This document shows, in pieces, positions 6,801-12,548 of a stretch of 12,548 nt of DNA (position 1 is the stretch's first letter; the number at the start of each line of letters is the position of its first letter). A program made the translations under genes and the position numbers. The notes under the pieces were generated by a model. That model made no database searches and had not been told where the DNA came from. It saw nothing but the letters and a program-made list of their open reading frames with translations. The stretch lies in contig SXOW01000347.1 in assembly GCA_005778315.1 (NCBI GenBank), positions 1-12,548 of the forward strand, given 5' to 3'. Source of the DNA: Acidobacteriota bacterium. Lineage in GTDB: Bacteria > Acidobacteriota > Vicinamibacteria > Vicinamibacterales > UBA8438.

Positions 6801-7781
6801 ATGTCCGCGCCCATTATCGCTCAGCAATTTTGGATTCAGTCGCCGGGTCACGGTGAGATCATGTCCGCCGCGCTCAACCCGCCCCAGGCCGGTGACGTAC
6901 TGGTGGAGGCCCGTTACTCCGGCATCAGCCGCGGCACCGAGTCTCTCGTGTTTCGTGGCGAGGTCCCGAGTTCTCAATACAGCCAGATGCGGGCGCCGTT
7001 TCAGGAAGGCGAGTTTCCGGGCCCGGTGAAGTACGGCTACGCCAGTGTCGGTGACGTGACCGACGGGCCGGCCGCCTGGCGTGGACGCACCGTGTTCTGT
7101 CTCTTCCCCCACCAGGCCCGCTACTGGGTGCCGCTCGCAGCCGTCACGCCCGTGCCGGCCGACGTGCCGGCCGGTCGGGCCGTGCTGGCGGCGAATATGG
7201 AAACGGCGGTGAACGTGGCGTGGGACGCGCGCCCCGTCGTCGGCGACCGGATCGGTGTCATTGGGGCCGGTGTCGTGGGGCTGCTCGTCGCCTGGCTCTT
7301 CCGGCAGATGGCCGGGGTCGACCTCATGGTCGTGGACGTCAACCCCGCGCGGGCTGCGGTGGCAGAATCCCTTGGGCTGCGATGCCGGACAGCGCCGCCG
7401 GTCGATACGGAGGCGGACCTCGTTGTGCATGCCAGCGGTCACCCGGAGGGGTTGGTGACCGCGCTGGGCGTCGCCGGCGTCGAAGCCACGATCGTGGAGG
7501 CCAGCTGGTACGGGACCCGGGAGGTGCCGTTGCCTCTCGGGGAGCAGTTCCATGCGCGCCGTCTCACCCTCAGGAGCAGTCAGGTGGGGCGCGTGCCCAC
7601 GACGCGGACCCCGCGCTGGACACACGGCCGACGACTCGCGCTCGCCCTGGACCTGCTCCGCGCCCCTGAACTGGATGTGCTGGTCTCAGGCGAGAGTCAC
7701 TTCGCGGAACTGCCAACCCTGATGGCATCGCTGAGCCGCGCGCCTGGGGACACGCTTTGCCACCGAATACGGTACGCATGA
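6801..7781 (+). CDS. MDR-family NAD(P)H-dependent dehydrogenase, BchC-like, without zinc ligands
   Basis: This 326-residue member of the medium-chain dehydrogenase/reductase superfamily has an N-terminal GroES-like domain (about 1-125) with YSGISRGTES at 39-48. That is the position where zinc alcohol dehydrogenases have a Cys-containing motif. The Rossmann domain shows GAGVVG at 155-160, then LMVVDVNPAR, whose acidic residue at the end of beta-2 suggests NAD(H). Its three cysteines (100, 195, 320) do not match catalytic or structural zinc sites. The GISxGTE pattern recalls BchC, which oxidises a hydroxyethyl side chain, so oxidation or reduction of a side chain on a ring compound is plausible. 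No obvious Shine-Dalgarno precedes the ATG. It is the first gene of the five-gene operon; the PTPS-like gene starts 19 bases after its last base. Confidence 0.85.
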   Translation: MSAPIIAQQFWIQSPGHGEIMSAALNPPQAGDVLVEARYSGISRGTESLVFRGEVPSSQYSQMRAPFQEGEFPGPVKYGYASVGDVTDGPAAWRGRTVFCLFPHQARYWVPLAAVTPVPADVPAGRAVLAANMETAVNVAWDARPVVGDRIGVIGAGVVGLLVAWLFRQMAGVDLMVVDVNPARAAVAESLGLRCRTAPPVDTEADLVVHASGHPEGLVTALGVAGVEATIVEASWYGTREVPLPLGEQFHARRLTLRSSQVGRVPTTRTPRWTHGRRLALALDLLRAPELDVLVSGESHFAELPTLMASLSRAPGDTLCHRIRYA

Positions 7782-7799
7782 CGTCAGAACGGAGGGTGG

Positions 7800-8198
7800 G
7801 TGTACAGCCTTAATGTCCGCGATCACTTCATGATCGCGCATAGTTTCAAGGGCGAGGCGTTTGGCCCGGCGCAGCGGCTGCATGGGGCCACCTATGTCGT
7901 CGACGCCACGTTCCGGCGCCTCGAGCTCGACAGCGATGGTCTGGTGGTCGACATCGGCCGTGCCAGCGACCAGTTGCGCGCCGTGCTATCGGACCTGTCC
8001 TACCGCAATCTCGACGACGAGCCGGCGTTCGCGGGACAGAACACCACCACGGAGTTCCTCGCGCGAACGATTTTTGATCGGCTGGCGCAGGCGGCGCGGG
8101 ATGGCTCGATGGGCGAGGGTGCGCGCGGGGTGACGGCGATTTGTGTCACGCTGAACGAGTCGCACGTGGCGTGGGGGAGCTACGAAGGCCAGGTGTGA
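7800..8198 (+). CDS. 6-pyruvoyl-tetrahydropterin synthase/QueD-family protein with altered active site
   Basis: This 132-residue T-fold protein keeps the family frame: DHFMIAHSF (8-16), RLHGATYVV (26-34), DGLVVDIG (46-53), the QNTTTEFLA substrate-binding motif (80-88) and NES at 119-121 with the purine/pterin-anchoring Glu120. Usual PTPS/QueD residues are missing. The catalytic Cys four residues before the HGH motif is Ala24, the second His of HGH is Ala30, and the catalytic LDH histidine has no evident counterpart (SYRNLDDE). His14 and His28 remain as possible metal ligands. It probably binds a pterin or related GTP-derived compound but does not run the standard PTPS or QueD reaction. The GTG at 7800 follows GGAGG (7791-7795) by 4 bases, and its TGA overlaps the next GTG start. 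A canonical queuosine or folate role is unlikely in this setting. Confidence 0.85.
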   Translation: MYSLNVRDHFMIAHSFKGEAFGPAQRLHGATYVVDATFRRLELDSDGLVVDIGRASDQLRAVLSDLSYRNLDDEPAFAGQNTTTEFLARTIFDRLAQAARDGSMGEGARGVTAICVTLNESHVAWGSYEGQV

Positions 8199-9274
8199 CA
8201 CCACCGGAACTGCATTTTGTCGTGCCCGGGCCGATCGATCAGCGCACCGGTGGTTACATCTATGACGCCCGCATCGTCTCGGGACTCCGCGAGCTGGGCT
8301 GGTCCGTCGCTGTCCACTCCCTAGACGGTGTGTTCCCGGATCCGGATGCGGTGGCCAGCGCCAGTCTGGCGTCGACCCTCGCCGCCATCCCCACCGGGCG
8401 TCGCGTCGTGATCGATGGTCTCGCGATGGGCGCACTCCCGACACCGGTCAACGCCGAGGCAGCCCGACTCAGGGTGGTGTCGCTCGTGCACCACCCCTTG
8501 GCCGATGAGACCGGTCTCGATGCTCGGACTCGAGACCGCTTCAGAGCGAGTGAGCGCGAGGCGCTGGCCGCGTGCGCGGGCGTGGTGGTAACCAGCACGT
8601 TCACGACCCGGCGACTTGCGCACTACGGGGTAGAGGCAGACCGCGTGCGCGCGGTCCATCCGGGCACGGACCGGTGTCGACCTGCCGTGGGACCCGCGCA
8701 CGACCACCCTCCGGCGCTGTTGTGTGTCGGGTCCGTGACGCCTCGCAAGGGTCACGATGTGCTGGTGCGCGCGTTGGCCCGGTTGCGTCACCTGTCCTGG
8801 ACCTGCGTCTGTGCCGGCAGCCTTACAGCGGCGCCCCATTTCGCGGAGGTCGTCGACCGTCTGATCCGTGACGCGCGGCTCGATGGCCGCGTGCAGTTGA
8901 TCGGGGAGTGTGACTCGGAGCGACTCGACGCGCTCTATCATCACGCGTCGTTGTTCGTGCTGCCGTCGTACTACGAGGGCTACGGGATGGCTCTCAGCGA
9001 GGCTCTCGCGCGGGGACTGGGCGTAGTCAGCACGACGGGCGGTGCCATTCCGCACACGGTGCCGAATGAAGCCGGCCTCCTGGTCGAGCCGGGCGACGAG
9101 GCGGCGCTGACGGCGGCGCTTCGCGGTTTGTTGGCGGAGCCCGGAGGGCGCGCGCAATGCGGCGCCCTGGCCGCTGCGGCCAGCCGGTACGCCGAAACGC
9201 TTCCGGGATGGGACGAGGCCGCTGAACGGTTCGCGGCTGCAGTGCAGGACCTGGCACCCGATGGAAACGTTTGA
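8195..9274 (+). CDS. GT4-family (GT-B fold) glycosyltransferase
   Basis: This retaining glycosyltransferase of 359 residues from GTG 8195 has an N-terminal acceptor domain starting with [15 protein letters not shown], a Gly-rich loop typical of GT-B folds. The C-terminal nucleotide-sugar domain has [14 protein letters not shown] (about 175-188), LPSYYEGYG and the E-x7-E motif (Glu261, Glu269) that contacts the sugar donor. Donor and acceptor cannot be read from sequence; the neighbours suggest a pterin-like or lipid acceptor. The start is set by GTGA overlap with the PTPS-like gene and by GAAGG upstream. The longer in-frame start at 8141 would lie inside that gene and add residues that do not look like the family. 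Its end overlaps the methyltransferase start by 14 bases. Confidence 0.9.
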   Translation: MTPPELHFVVPGPIDQRTGGYIYDARIVSGLRELGWSVAVHSLDGVFPDPDAVASASLASTLAAIPTGRRVVIDGLAMGALPTPVNAEAARLRVVSLVHHPLADETGLDARTRDRFRASEREALAACAGVVVTSTFTTRRLAHYGVEADRVRAVHPGTDRCRPAVGPAHDHPPALLCVGSVTPRKGHDVLVRALARLRHLSWTCVCAGSLTAAPHFAEVVDRLIRDARLDGRVQLIGECDSERLDALYHHASLFVLPSYYEGYGMALSEALARGLGVVSTTGGAIPHTVPNEAGLLVEPGDEAALTAALRGLLAEPGGRAQCGALAAAASRYAETLPGWDEAAERFAAAVQDLAPDGNV

Positions 9275-10094
9275 CGCTGACTGGCTGACGCTGCGCGAGC
9301 GGGTCGACCACCGATCGCGGGCCGAGTCGCTGATCCCGCCACTCGTCGAGGCGTGGGAAACCGGCGGGTGGTCGCGCGTGCTGGATCTGGGTAGTGGGAC
9401 CGGCTCCAATCTGCGATACCTGGCGCCACGCTTGCCGCATGGACAGGACTGGGTGCTGCTGGATCACGACCCGGCACATCTCCGCACCTTGCGTGAGCTC
9501 CAGCTGCCGGCACGAGTGCGGAGCCTGACCGTGTCAGAGATCGATCTGGCCGGTCATGATCTGAGTGCGGTGACAGGCGTCCATCTCGTCACCGCCTCGG
9601 CCTTGCTCGATCTGACATCTGAGGGATGGCTCGACCGCGTGGTGTCGGCGTGCGCCGCCGCCGGCTGCGGGGTGCTCTGTGCGTTGACATATAACGGACA
9701 GATCGACTGGTCTGACGAGTCATCGCCAGGGTCAGCCGACGTCGACCCCGACCATCAGCTCGTCCGTGACGCGGTGAACCGGCACCAGAGGGGCGACAAG
9801 GGCTTTGGGCCCGCCTTGGGTCCTGCCGCTGTCACGGTGGCAGCGCGGCGCTTTCGGGTGGCCGGCTATCGCACAACCCTGCGCGAGAGCGTCTGGCGAC
9901 TCGGGGCCCCTGACCGTGCGCTCGTAGACCGGCTCATCGACGGGTGGGAGCAGGCCGCCGCAGCGATTCGCCCAGACGGGGCCACTCGCATTCGTCGCTG
10001 GGCCGACGGTAGGCGAGCGGTGGTCGCCGCCGGCCGCTTTCGTCTCACGGTCGGGCATCACGACCTGCTCGCCGTTCCCTCCGCGCGAGTATGA
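9261..10094 (+). CDS. Class I SAM-dependent methyltransferase
   Basis: This 277-residue methyltransferase has a Rossmann-like SAM site: motif I VLDLGSGTGSN (40-50), the acidic strand end VLLDHD (65-70) and VHLVTASALLDL in the motif IV region. The C-terminal half (about 125-277) carries the likely substrate-binding region, with YNGQIDW and a conserved-looking GDKGFGPALGP segment. The substrate is unknown. With the glycosyltransferase upstream and membrane protein downstream, methylation of a glycosylated intermediate is a reasonable inference. The ATG at 9261 lies inside the glycosyltransferase gene. Its stop overlaps the next start (ATGA at 10091-10094), so these proteins are probably made in coupled amounts. 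Confidence 0.88.
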   Translation: METFDADWLTLRERVDHRSRAESLIPPLVEAWETGGWSRVLDLGSGTGSNLRYLAPRLPHGQDWVLLDHDPAHLRTLRELQLPARVRSLTVSEIDLAGHDLSAVTGVHLVTASALLDLTSEGWLDRVVSACAAAGCGVLCALTYNGQIDWSDESSPGSADVDPDHQLVRDAVNRHQRGDKGFGPALGPAAVTVAARRFRVAGYRTTLRESVWRLGAPDRALVDRLIDGWEQAAAAIRPDGATRIRRWADGRRAVVAAGRFRLTVGHHDLLAVPSARV

Positions 10095-11002
10095 GACAGC
10101 CCGGCGCCTGGCGAGCGCTGTTCACGGTTGCGCTGCTCGTCGGGCTGGCGTGGTGGTTCGATCTCGAAGACGTCGTTGGCCGGCTGCTCGCGATGCGCGT
10201 GGGCTGGGTGGCGTTGGCGTTGGGCTTGTCCGTCATCCAGGTGGCGGTACTGGCGTGGCGCTGGTGTTTCACCGCGCGGCGGCTCGGCGTGACCTTGTCG
10301 TTTGGTGAAGCCTGGCGTGAGTACTACCTGTCCATCTTCTTGAACCAGGTATTGCCGGGCGGAGTCGTGGGCGACGTCTCGCGTTCGTGGAGACAAGCCC
10401 GCGGTGCCGCCGGGGGCCAGGACAGGGCCGGGGGACCAGCCGTACGAGCGGTGATCTTCGAGCGGGTGTCGGCCCAAGCCGTGATGACCACAGGGGCAGT
10501 GGTGTCGCTGTTGGCGCTGCCCTCGGTGGTCGGCCAGCCGTCCGGCCCGATGGTGGCGGTGACCGTGGGGGTGGCTCTGCTCATTGCGGCGGCCACGGCA
10601 GTGTGGGTGCGACGCCAGGCCTCAGCCCAATCCGTGACCGGTCGGGTCCTCGCCGAGCTGGCGGACTCGCATTTCTCCCCTTCGGCGTTCGCGGTGCAAC
10701 TCGCCACCGGCCTGTTCATCGTCGGCACCTACCTGGCGACGTATATCGTGTCGGCCCGCGCGGTTGGGATCGAGACGCCGTCGCTCGTCCTCCTCCCGCT
10801 GGTGGCGCCCGTGCTGATGACGATGCTGATTCCGATCACCATCGCCGGCTGGGGGCTCCGTGAGAGCGCCGCGGCCCTGTTGTGGGGCGCGGTGGGGCTC
10901 ACGGCGGCCGACGGGGTCACCGTGTCCGTCGCGTACGGCGTGATCGTGCTGGTCGGAAGTCTCCCCGGCGCACTGGTGCTCGCGCTGGCACGGCGCGGGT
11001 AA
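10091..11002 (+). CDS. LPG-synthase-TM/flippase-like integral membrane protein
   Basis: This 303-residue protein has about seven to eight transmembrane segments and fits the lysylphosphatidylglycerol synthase TM region/UPF0104 (AglD2-like) family. Hallmarks are FLNQVLPGGVVGDVSR (83-98), a following basic cytoplasmic loop, FERVSAQ (123-129) and PITIAGWGLRES (248-259), a conserved pore-side motif. Members are thought to move or present lipid-linked substrates, but few have been tested. No soluble aminoacyl transferase domain follows, so this is not MprF. It is the last gene of the five-gene unit. Its place suggests that the product is lipid-linked or handled at the membrane. Confidence 0.88.
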   Translation: MRQPGAWRALFTVALLVGLAWWFDLEDVVGRLLAMRVGWVALALGLSVIQVAVLAWRWCFTARRLGVTLSFGEAWREYYLSIFLNQVLPGGVVGDVSRSWRQARGAAGGQDRAGGPAVRAVIFERVSAQAVMTTGAVVSLLALPSVVGQPSGPMVAVTVGVALLIAAATAVWVRRQASAQSVTGRVLAELADSHFSPSAFAVQLATGLFIVGTYLATYIVSARAVGIETPSLVLLPLVAPVLMTMLIPITIAGWGLRESAAALLWGAVGLTAADGVTVSVAYGVIVLVGSLPGALVLALARRG

Positions 11003-11193
11003 CGGCAACGGACGTCCCTCCGCTTTCTTCACGATATGAATGTGCACGCCGCTGCGCAATGATTCCGGTGCATTCTGCCGGCGGCGTCTACCGGCGACCC
11101 CTGCTTGAGAAGCCGTGGGCGCAGCCGCCGTACGCACGCACGGAGGATTCGCCGTAGTGTCCGCCAGCGCTCCGGCACCGATGCCCCAAAGGT
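11003..11193. other. Convergent non-coding gap with small inverted repeats
   Basis: No protein-like reading frame stands out here. ACGCCGC (11046-11052) pairs with GCGGCGT (11081-11087) across a 28-base loop, and GCCGG (11077-11081) pairs with CCGGC (11091-11095). The two pairings are mutually exclusive. Neither has a T-tract, so a terminator role for the flippase-like or RibD-like gene is only possible. Confidence 0.3.
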
Positions 11194-12057
11194 CTACCGA
11201 AGGTCGAAGTCGAACAGCACGTCGTCACCCAACTGGAACTGGCGGCAGGGGGGCCGGAGTGCGTCGTCCAGAACCGTGATCGCGGGCAGCGTGAACGCGG
11301 GGCGTCCGGAGCCAATGAGCATCGGCGCCACCGCGACGTGGAGCCGGGTCAACGCGCCGGCCTGCAGGAACCGGGAGACCGTGATGCCGCCGCCCTCAAT
11401 CAGGAGGCGCCGGAGACCTCTCGACCGCAGCGCCTCGACCACCGCATGCGGGTCGAACCCCGGCGCGGCTCCTGGGGCGCCGGCGGCGGACACCGTCGGC
11501 AGGTCGATGACGTTCTTGCCGGTGTTCGCGGGTGTGGCGAGCCGCGCCGCACGGACCACCAGCGTGGGGGCCGCGCCGTCGCTGAAGACGGCGTGTGCTG
11601 CGGACAGTCGGGCGCGTGGGTCCAGCACCACCCGCACCGGATTGTCGCCTTCGACGCCCCGCACAGTCAGGCGCGGGTCGTCCGCGGCCACGGTTCCGGC
11701 ACCGACGATCACCGCGTCCACCAGTGCTCGCAACCGATGTAGTCGTAGGATGTCAGCCTGGCCGGTGATGTAGTGTGACTTCCCCTTTTCGGTGGCGATC
11801 CGACCGTCGAGGCTCTGTCCAATCTGGCCAATGACGAGGTTGGGATCCAACTGCAGCGGCAGATACAGGTCCACGAGTGTCTTGGCGGCCTCGCTGAGGG
11901 GGGCCGACGTGCGCCATCCCCCTGATTCGTCGATATGCAGCCAGTAGGAGTCGTTTGCGCTAGAATGGACACGTCGTGTCCGTTCCGCTCCGGGTTCGGT
12001 GGCGGGAACGGCTCGAATCAGGTCCCACACAGCGGATTCGGTCATTAGCGTCGGCAC
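11194..12057 (-). CDS. RibD C-terminal-type reductase (dihydrofolate-reductase fold), no deaminase domain
   Basis: This 287-residue protein has a typical RibD reductase domain from about residue 75 to the end: GQSLDGRIAT (80-89), YITG (96-99), DAVIVGAGTVAADDPRLTVR (114-133), NPVRVVLDP, LLIEGGG (218-224) and LHVAVAP. In riboflavin synthesis this domain reduces the ribosyl side chain of the GTP-derived pyrimidine with NADPH. The first 75 residues lack the HAE and PCxxC zinc motifs of the deaminase half, so it is a stand-alone reductase with its own N-terminus. Start: GTG at 12055-12057 has AGGAGA (12065-12070 on the plus strand, read in reverse) 7 bases upstream. The ATG at 12045 has none, so GTG is preferred. 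It is divergent from the RibA-like gene, which begins 14 bases away. A role in the cluster's own pathway seems likelier than general riboflavin supply. Confidence 0.88.
   Translation of the reverse strand: MPTLMTESAVWDLIRAVPATEPGAERTRRVHSSANDSYWLHIDESGGWRTSAPLSEAAKTLVDLYLPLQLDPNLVIGQIGQSLDGRIATEKGKSHYITGQADILRLHRLRALVDAVIVGAGTVAADDPRLTVRGVEGDNPVRVVLDPRARLSAAHAVFSDGAAPTLVVRAARLATPANTGKNVIDLPTVSAAGAPGAAPGFDPHAVVEALRSRGLRRLLIEGGGITVSRFLQAGALTRLHVAVAPMLIGSGRPAFTLPAITVLDDALRPPCRQFQLGDDVLFDFDLR
11961..11984 (+). promoter_or_regulatory. Near-perfect 21-bp palindrome next to a -10-like TAGAAT, inside the RibD-like gene
   Basis: GGACACG (11967-11973) and CGTGTCC (11975-11981) flank a single T. AA/TT pairs extend the symmetry to 11964-11984 with one mismatch. 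TAGAAT at 11961-11966 on the plus strand matches the -10 box at five of six positions. A promoter here would read toward the RibA-like gene about 105 bases downstream, with the palindrome over its start site, as in a repressor operator. No good -35 is visible, and the sequence also codes for the RibD-like N-terminus. Confidence 0.3.
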
Positions 12058-12070
12058 GCGGCGGTCTCCT

Positions 12071-12548
12071 ATGGGCCTACCTGTATCGTGCCCTGGAGTG
12101 GAGTTCAGTCTGGACGGTATCATGCGGGAAGCAGAGCGGGCGTTGTTCGACCTCCGGCGCGGGCGTCCGATCCGGGTGACCGGCGGCCAGGCGTCGGACG
12201 CTACCGTGCTGCTGGCGGCGGTCGAGGGTCTCTCGCACGGCACCTTGGACCTGTTGCGCGGCCCCGGGGCCCGTCACGTTCGTCTTGCTGTCACCCATCA
12301 GCGCGCGCATGCGATGGGGCTGACACCGGCTCCACCGATGGGCCAAACCCCGGACCGCACCAGCAGCATCCACACGGGTGACGTCAGCCTGGGGCTGCGC
12401 GGGAAGACGACGCCGGACGCGGTGTGGAACCTGTCGAGCGGGTTGGACCAGCCAGACAGGACCAGCGTGGACCTGAGCGCCGCCTCTATCCCAGAAGTGG
12501 GGGGGCTGACGCTGGCGCGTCTCGGACAGCTATTGCCTGCGGTGGTGA
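12071..12548 (+). CDS. Probable GTP cyclohydrolase II (RibA-like), N-terminal part, cut by the window edge
   Basis: There are 159 open codons to the right edge with no stop. The visible part matches the N-terminal half of the long RibA-type proteins I recall from Alphaproteobacteria: REAERALFDLRRGRPIRV, then RHVRLAVTHQRAHAMGL, and LARLGQLLPAVV just before the expected catalytic domain. The catalytic signature (a zinc site with three cysteines) lies beyond the window, so the call depends on this degenerate N-terminal region and on the neighbouring RibD-like reductase. GTP cyclohydrolase II opens GTP to a ribosylated diaminopyrimidine, the substrate class RibD acts on. The start is uncertain: ATG 12071 is the earliest good one, while GTG 12098 and ATG 12119 are in-frame alternatives. 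None has a clear Shine-Dalgarno. Confidence 0.65.
   Translation, partial: MGLPVSCPGVEFSLDGIMREAERALFDLRRGRPIRVTGGQASDATVLLAAVEGLSHGTLDLLRGPGARHVRLAVTHQRAHAMGLTPAPPMGQTPDRTSSIHTGDVSLGLRGKTTPDAVWNLSSGLDQPDRTSVDLSAASIPEVGGLTLARLGQLLPAVV

Noticed and set aside
6705..7625. Long N-terminal extension of the minus-strand reading frame that contains the CDP-alcohol transferase
   Set aside because: It is antisense to the well-supported MDR dehydrogenase, is rich in Arg/His/Gly without domain pattern, and the family starts near the ATG at 6704.
8321..9409. Open frame of 362 codons on the minus strand
   Set aside because: It is the antisense shadow of the glycosyltransferase and methyltransferase genes and shows no protein-family features; GC-rich DNA often leaves such frames open.
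10882..11157. Small plus-strand frame covering the gap after the flippase-like gene
   Set aside because: Starts out of frame within the flippase-like gene, has Arg/Gly-rich composition and no Shine-Dalgarno; the gap is treated as non-coding.
1..12548. Defence system, prophage, insertion sequence, CRISPR array or tRNA
   Set aside because: No transposase, integrase, nuclease/helicase defence domain, regular spaced repeat or tRNA-like cloverleaf was seen; all larger genes belong to metabolic or exported families.

Overview
The window is GC-rich and densely coded. Its protein families suggest a Gram-negative bacterium, plausibly Acidobacteriota (Vicinamibacterales-like). The basis is the secreted cytochrome c/copper-monooxygenase fusion followed by small secreted proteins, plus a methylmalonyl-CoA decarboxylase-type set. 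No rRNA or other phylogenetic marker is present, so this assignment is inference. I saw no tRNA, rRNA, CRISPR array, insertion sequence or phage gene.

Layout. (A) Positions 1-2888, minus strand: a biotin-dependent (de)carboxylase operon. The order is carboxyltransferase, OadG/MmdD-like small membrane subunit, then biotin carrier (cut by the left edge), with the last two coupled by a GTGA overlap. This matches the alpha-delta-gamma order of Na+-pumping methylmalonyl-CoA decarboxylases, and a beta (pump) subunit is predicted beyond the left edge. The carboxyltransferase carries an unusual N-terminal extension of about 180 residues with one transmembrane helix. (B) 3080-5807, plus strand: three exported proteins in a likely operon. 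The first fuses a haem c domain to a PHM-like copper monooxygenase with all six expected copper ligands visible; two small secreted proteins of unknown function follow. (C) 5808-5939: a convergent gap with two hairpins.

(D) 5940-12548: a cluster mixing GTP/pterin-type and membrane/glycan functions. It holds a CDP-alcohol phosphatidyltransferase (minus), then five tightly packed plus-strand genes: a BchC-like MDR dehydrogenase without zinc ligands, a deviant 6-pyruvoyl-tetrahydropterin-synthase-like protein, a GT4 glycosyltransferase, a class I methyltransferase and an LPG-synthase-TM/flippase-like membrane protein. A stand-alone RibD-type reductase (minus) and the start of a probable GTP cyclohydrolase II (plus, cut by the right edge) complete it. 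The last three of the five coding sequences begin inside their upstream neighbour, which implies one translationally coupled unit.

The cluster in (D) is the best candidate for an undescribed system. My inference is that GTP is opened by the RibA-like enzyme, reduced by the RibD-like enzyme, reworked by the atypical PTPS, then glycosylated and methylated, and joined to or moved across the membrane with the CDP-alcohol transferase and flippase-like protein. The families are recognisable; the product and its lipid linkage are hypotheses.
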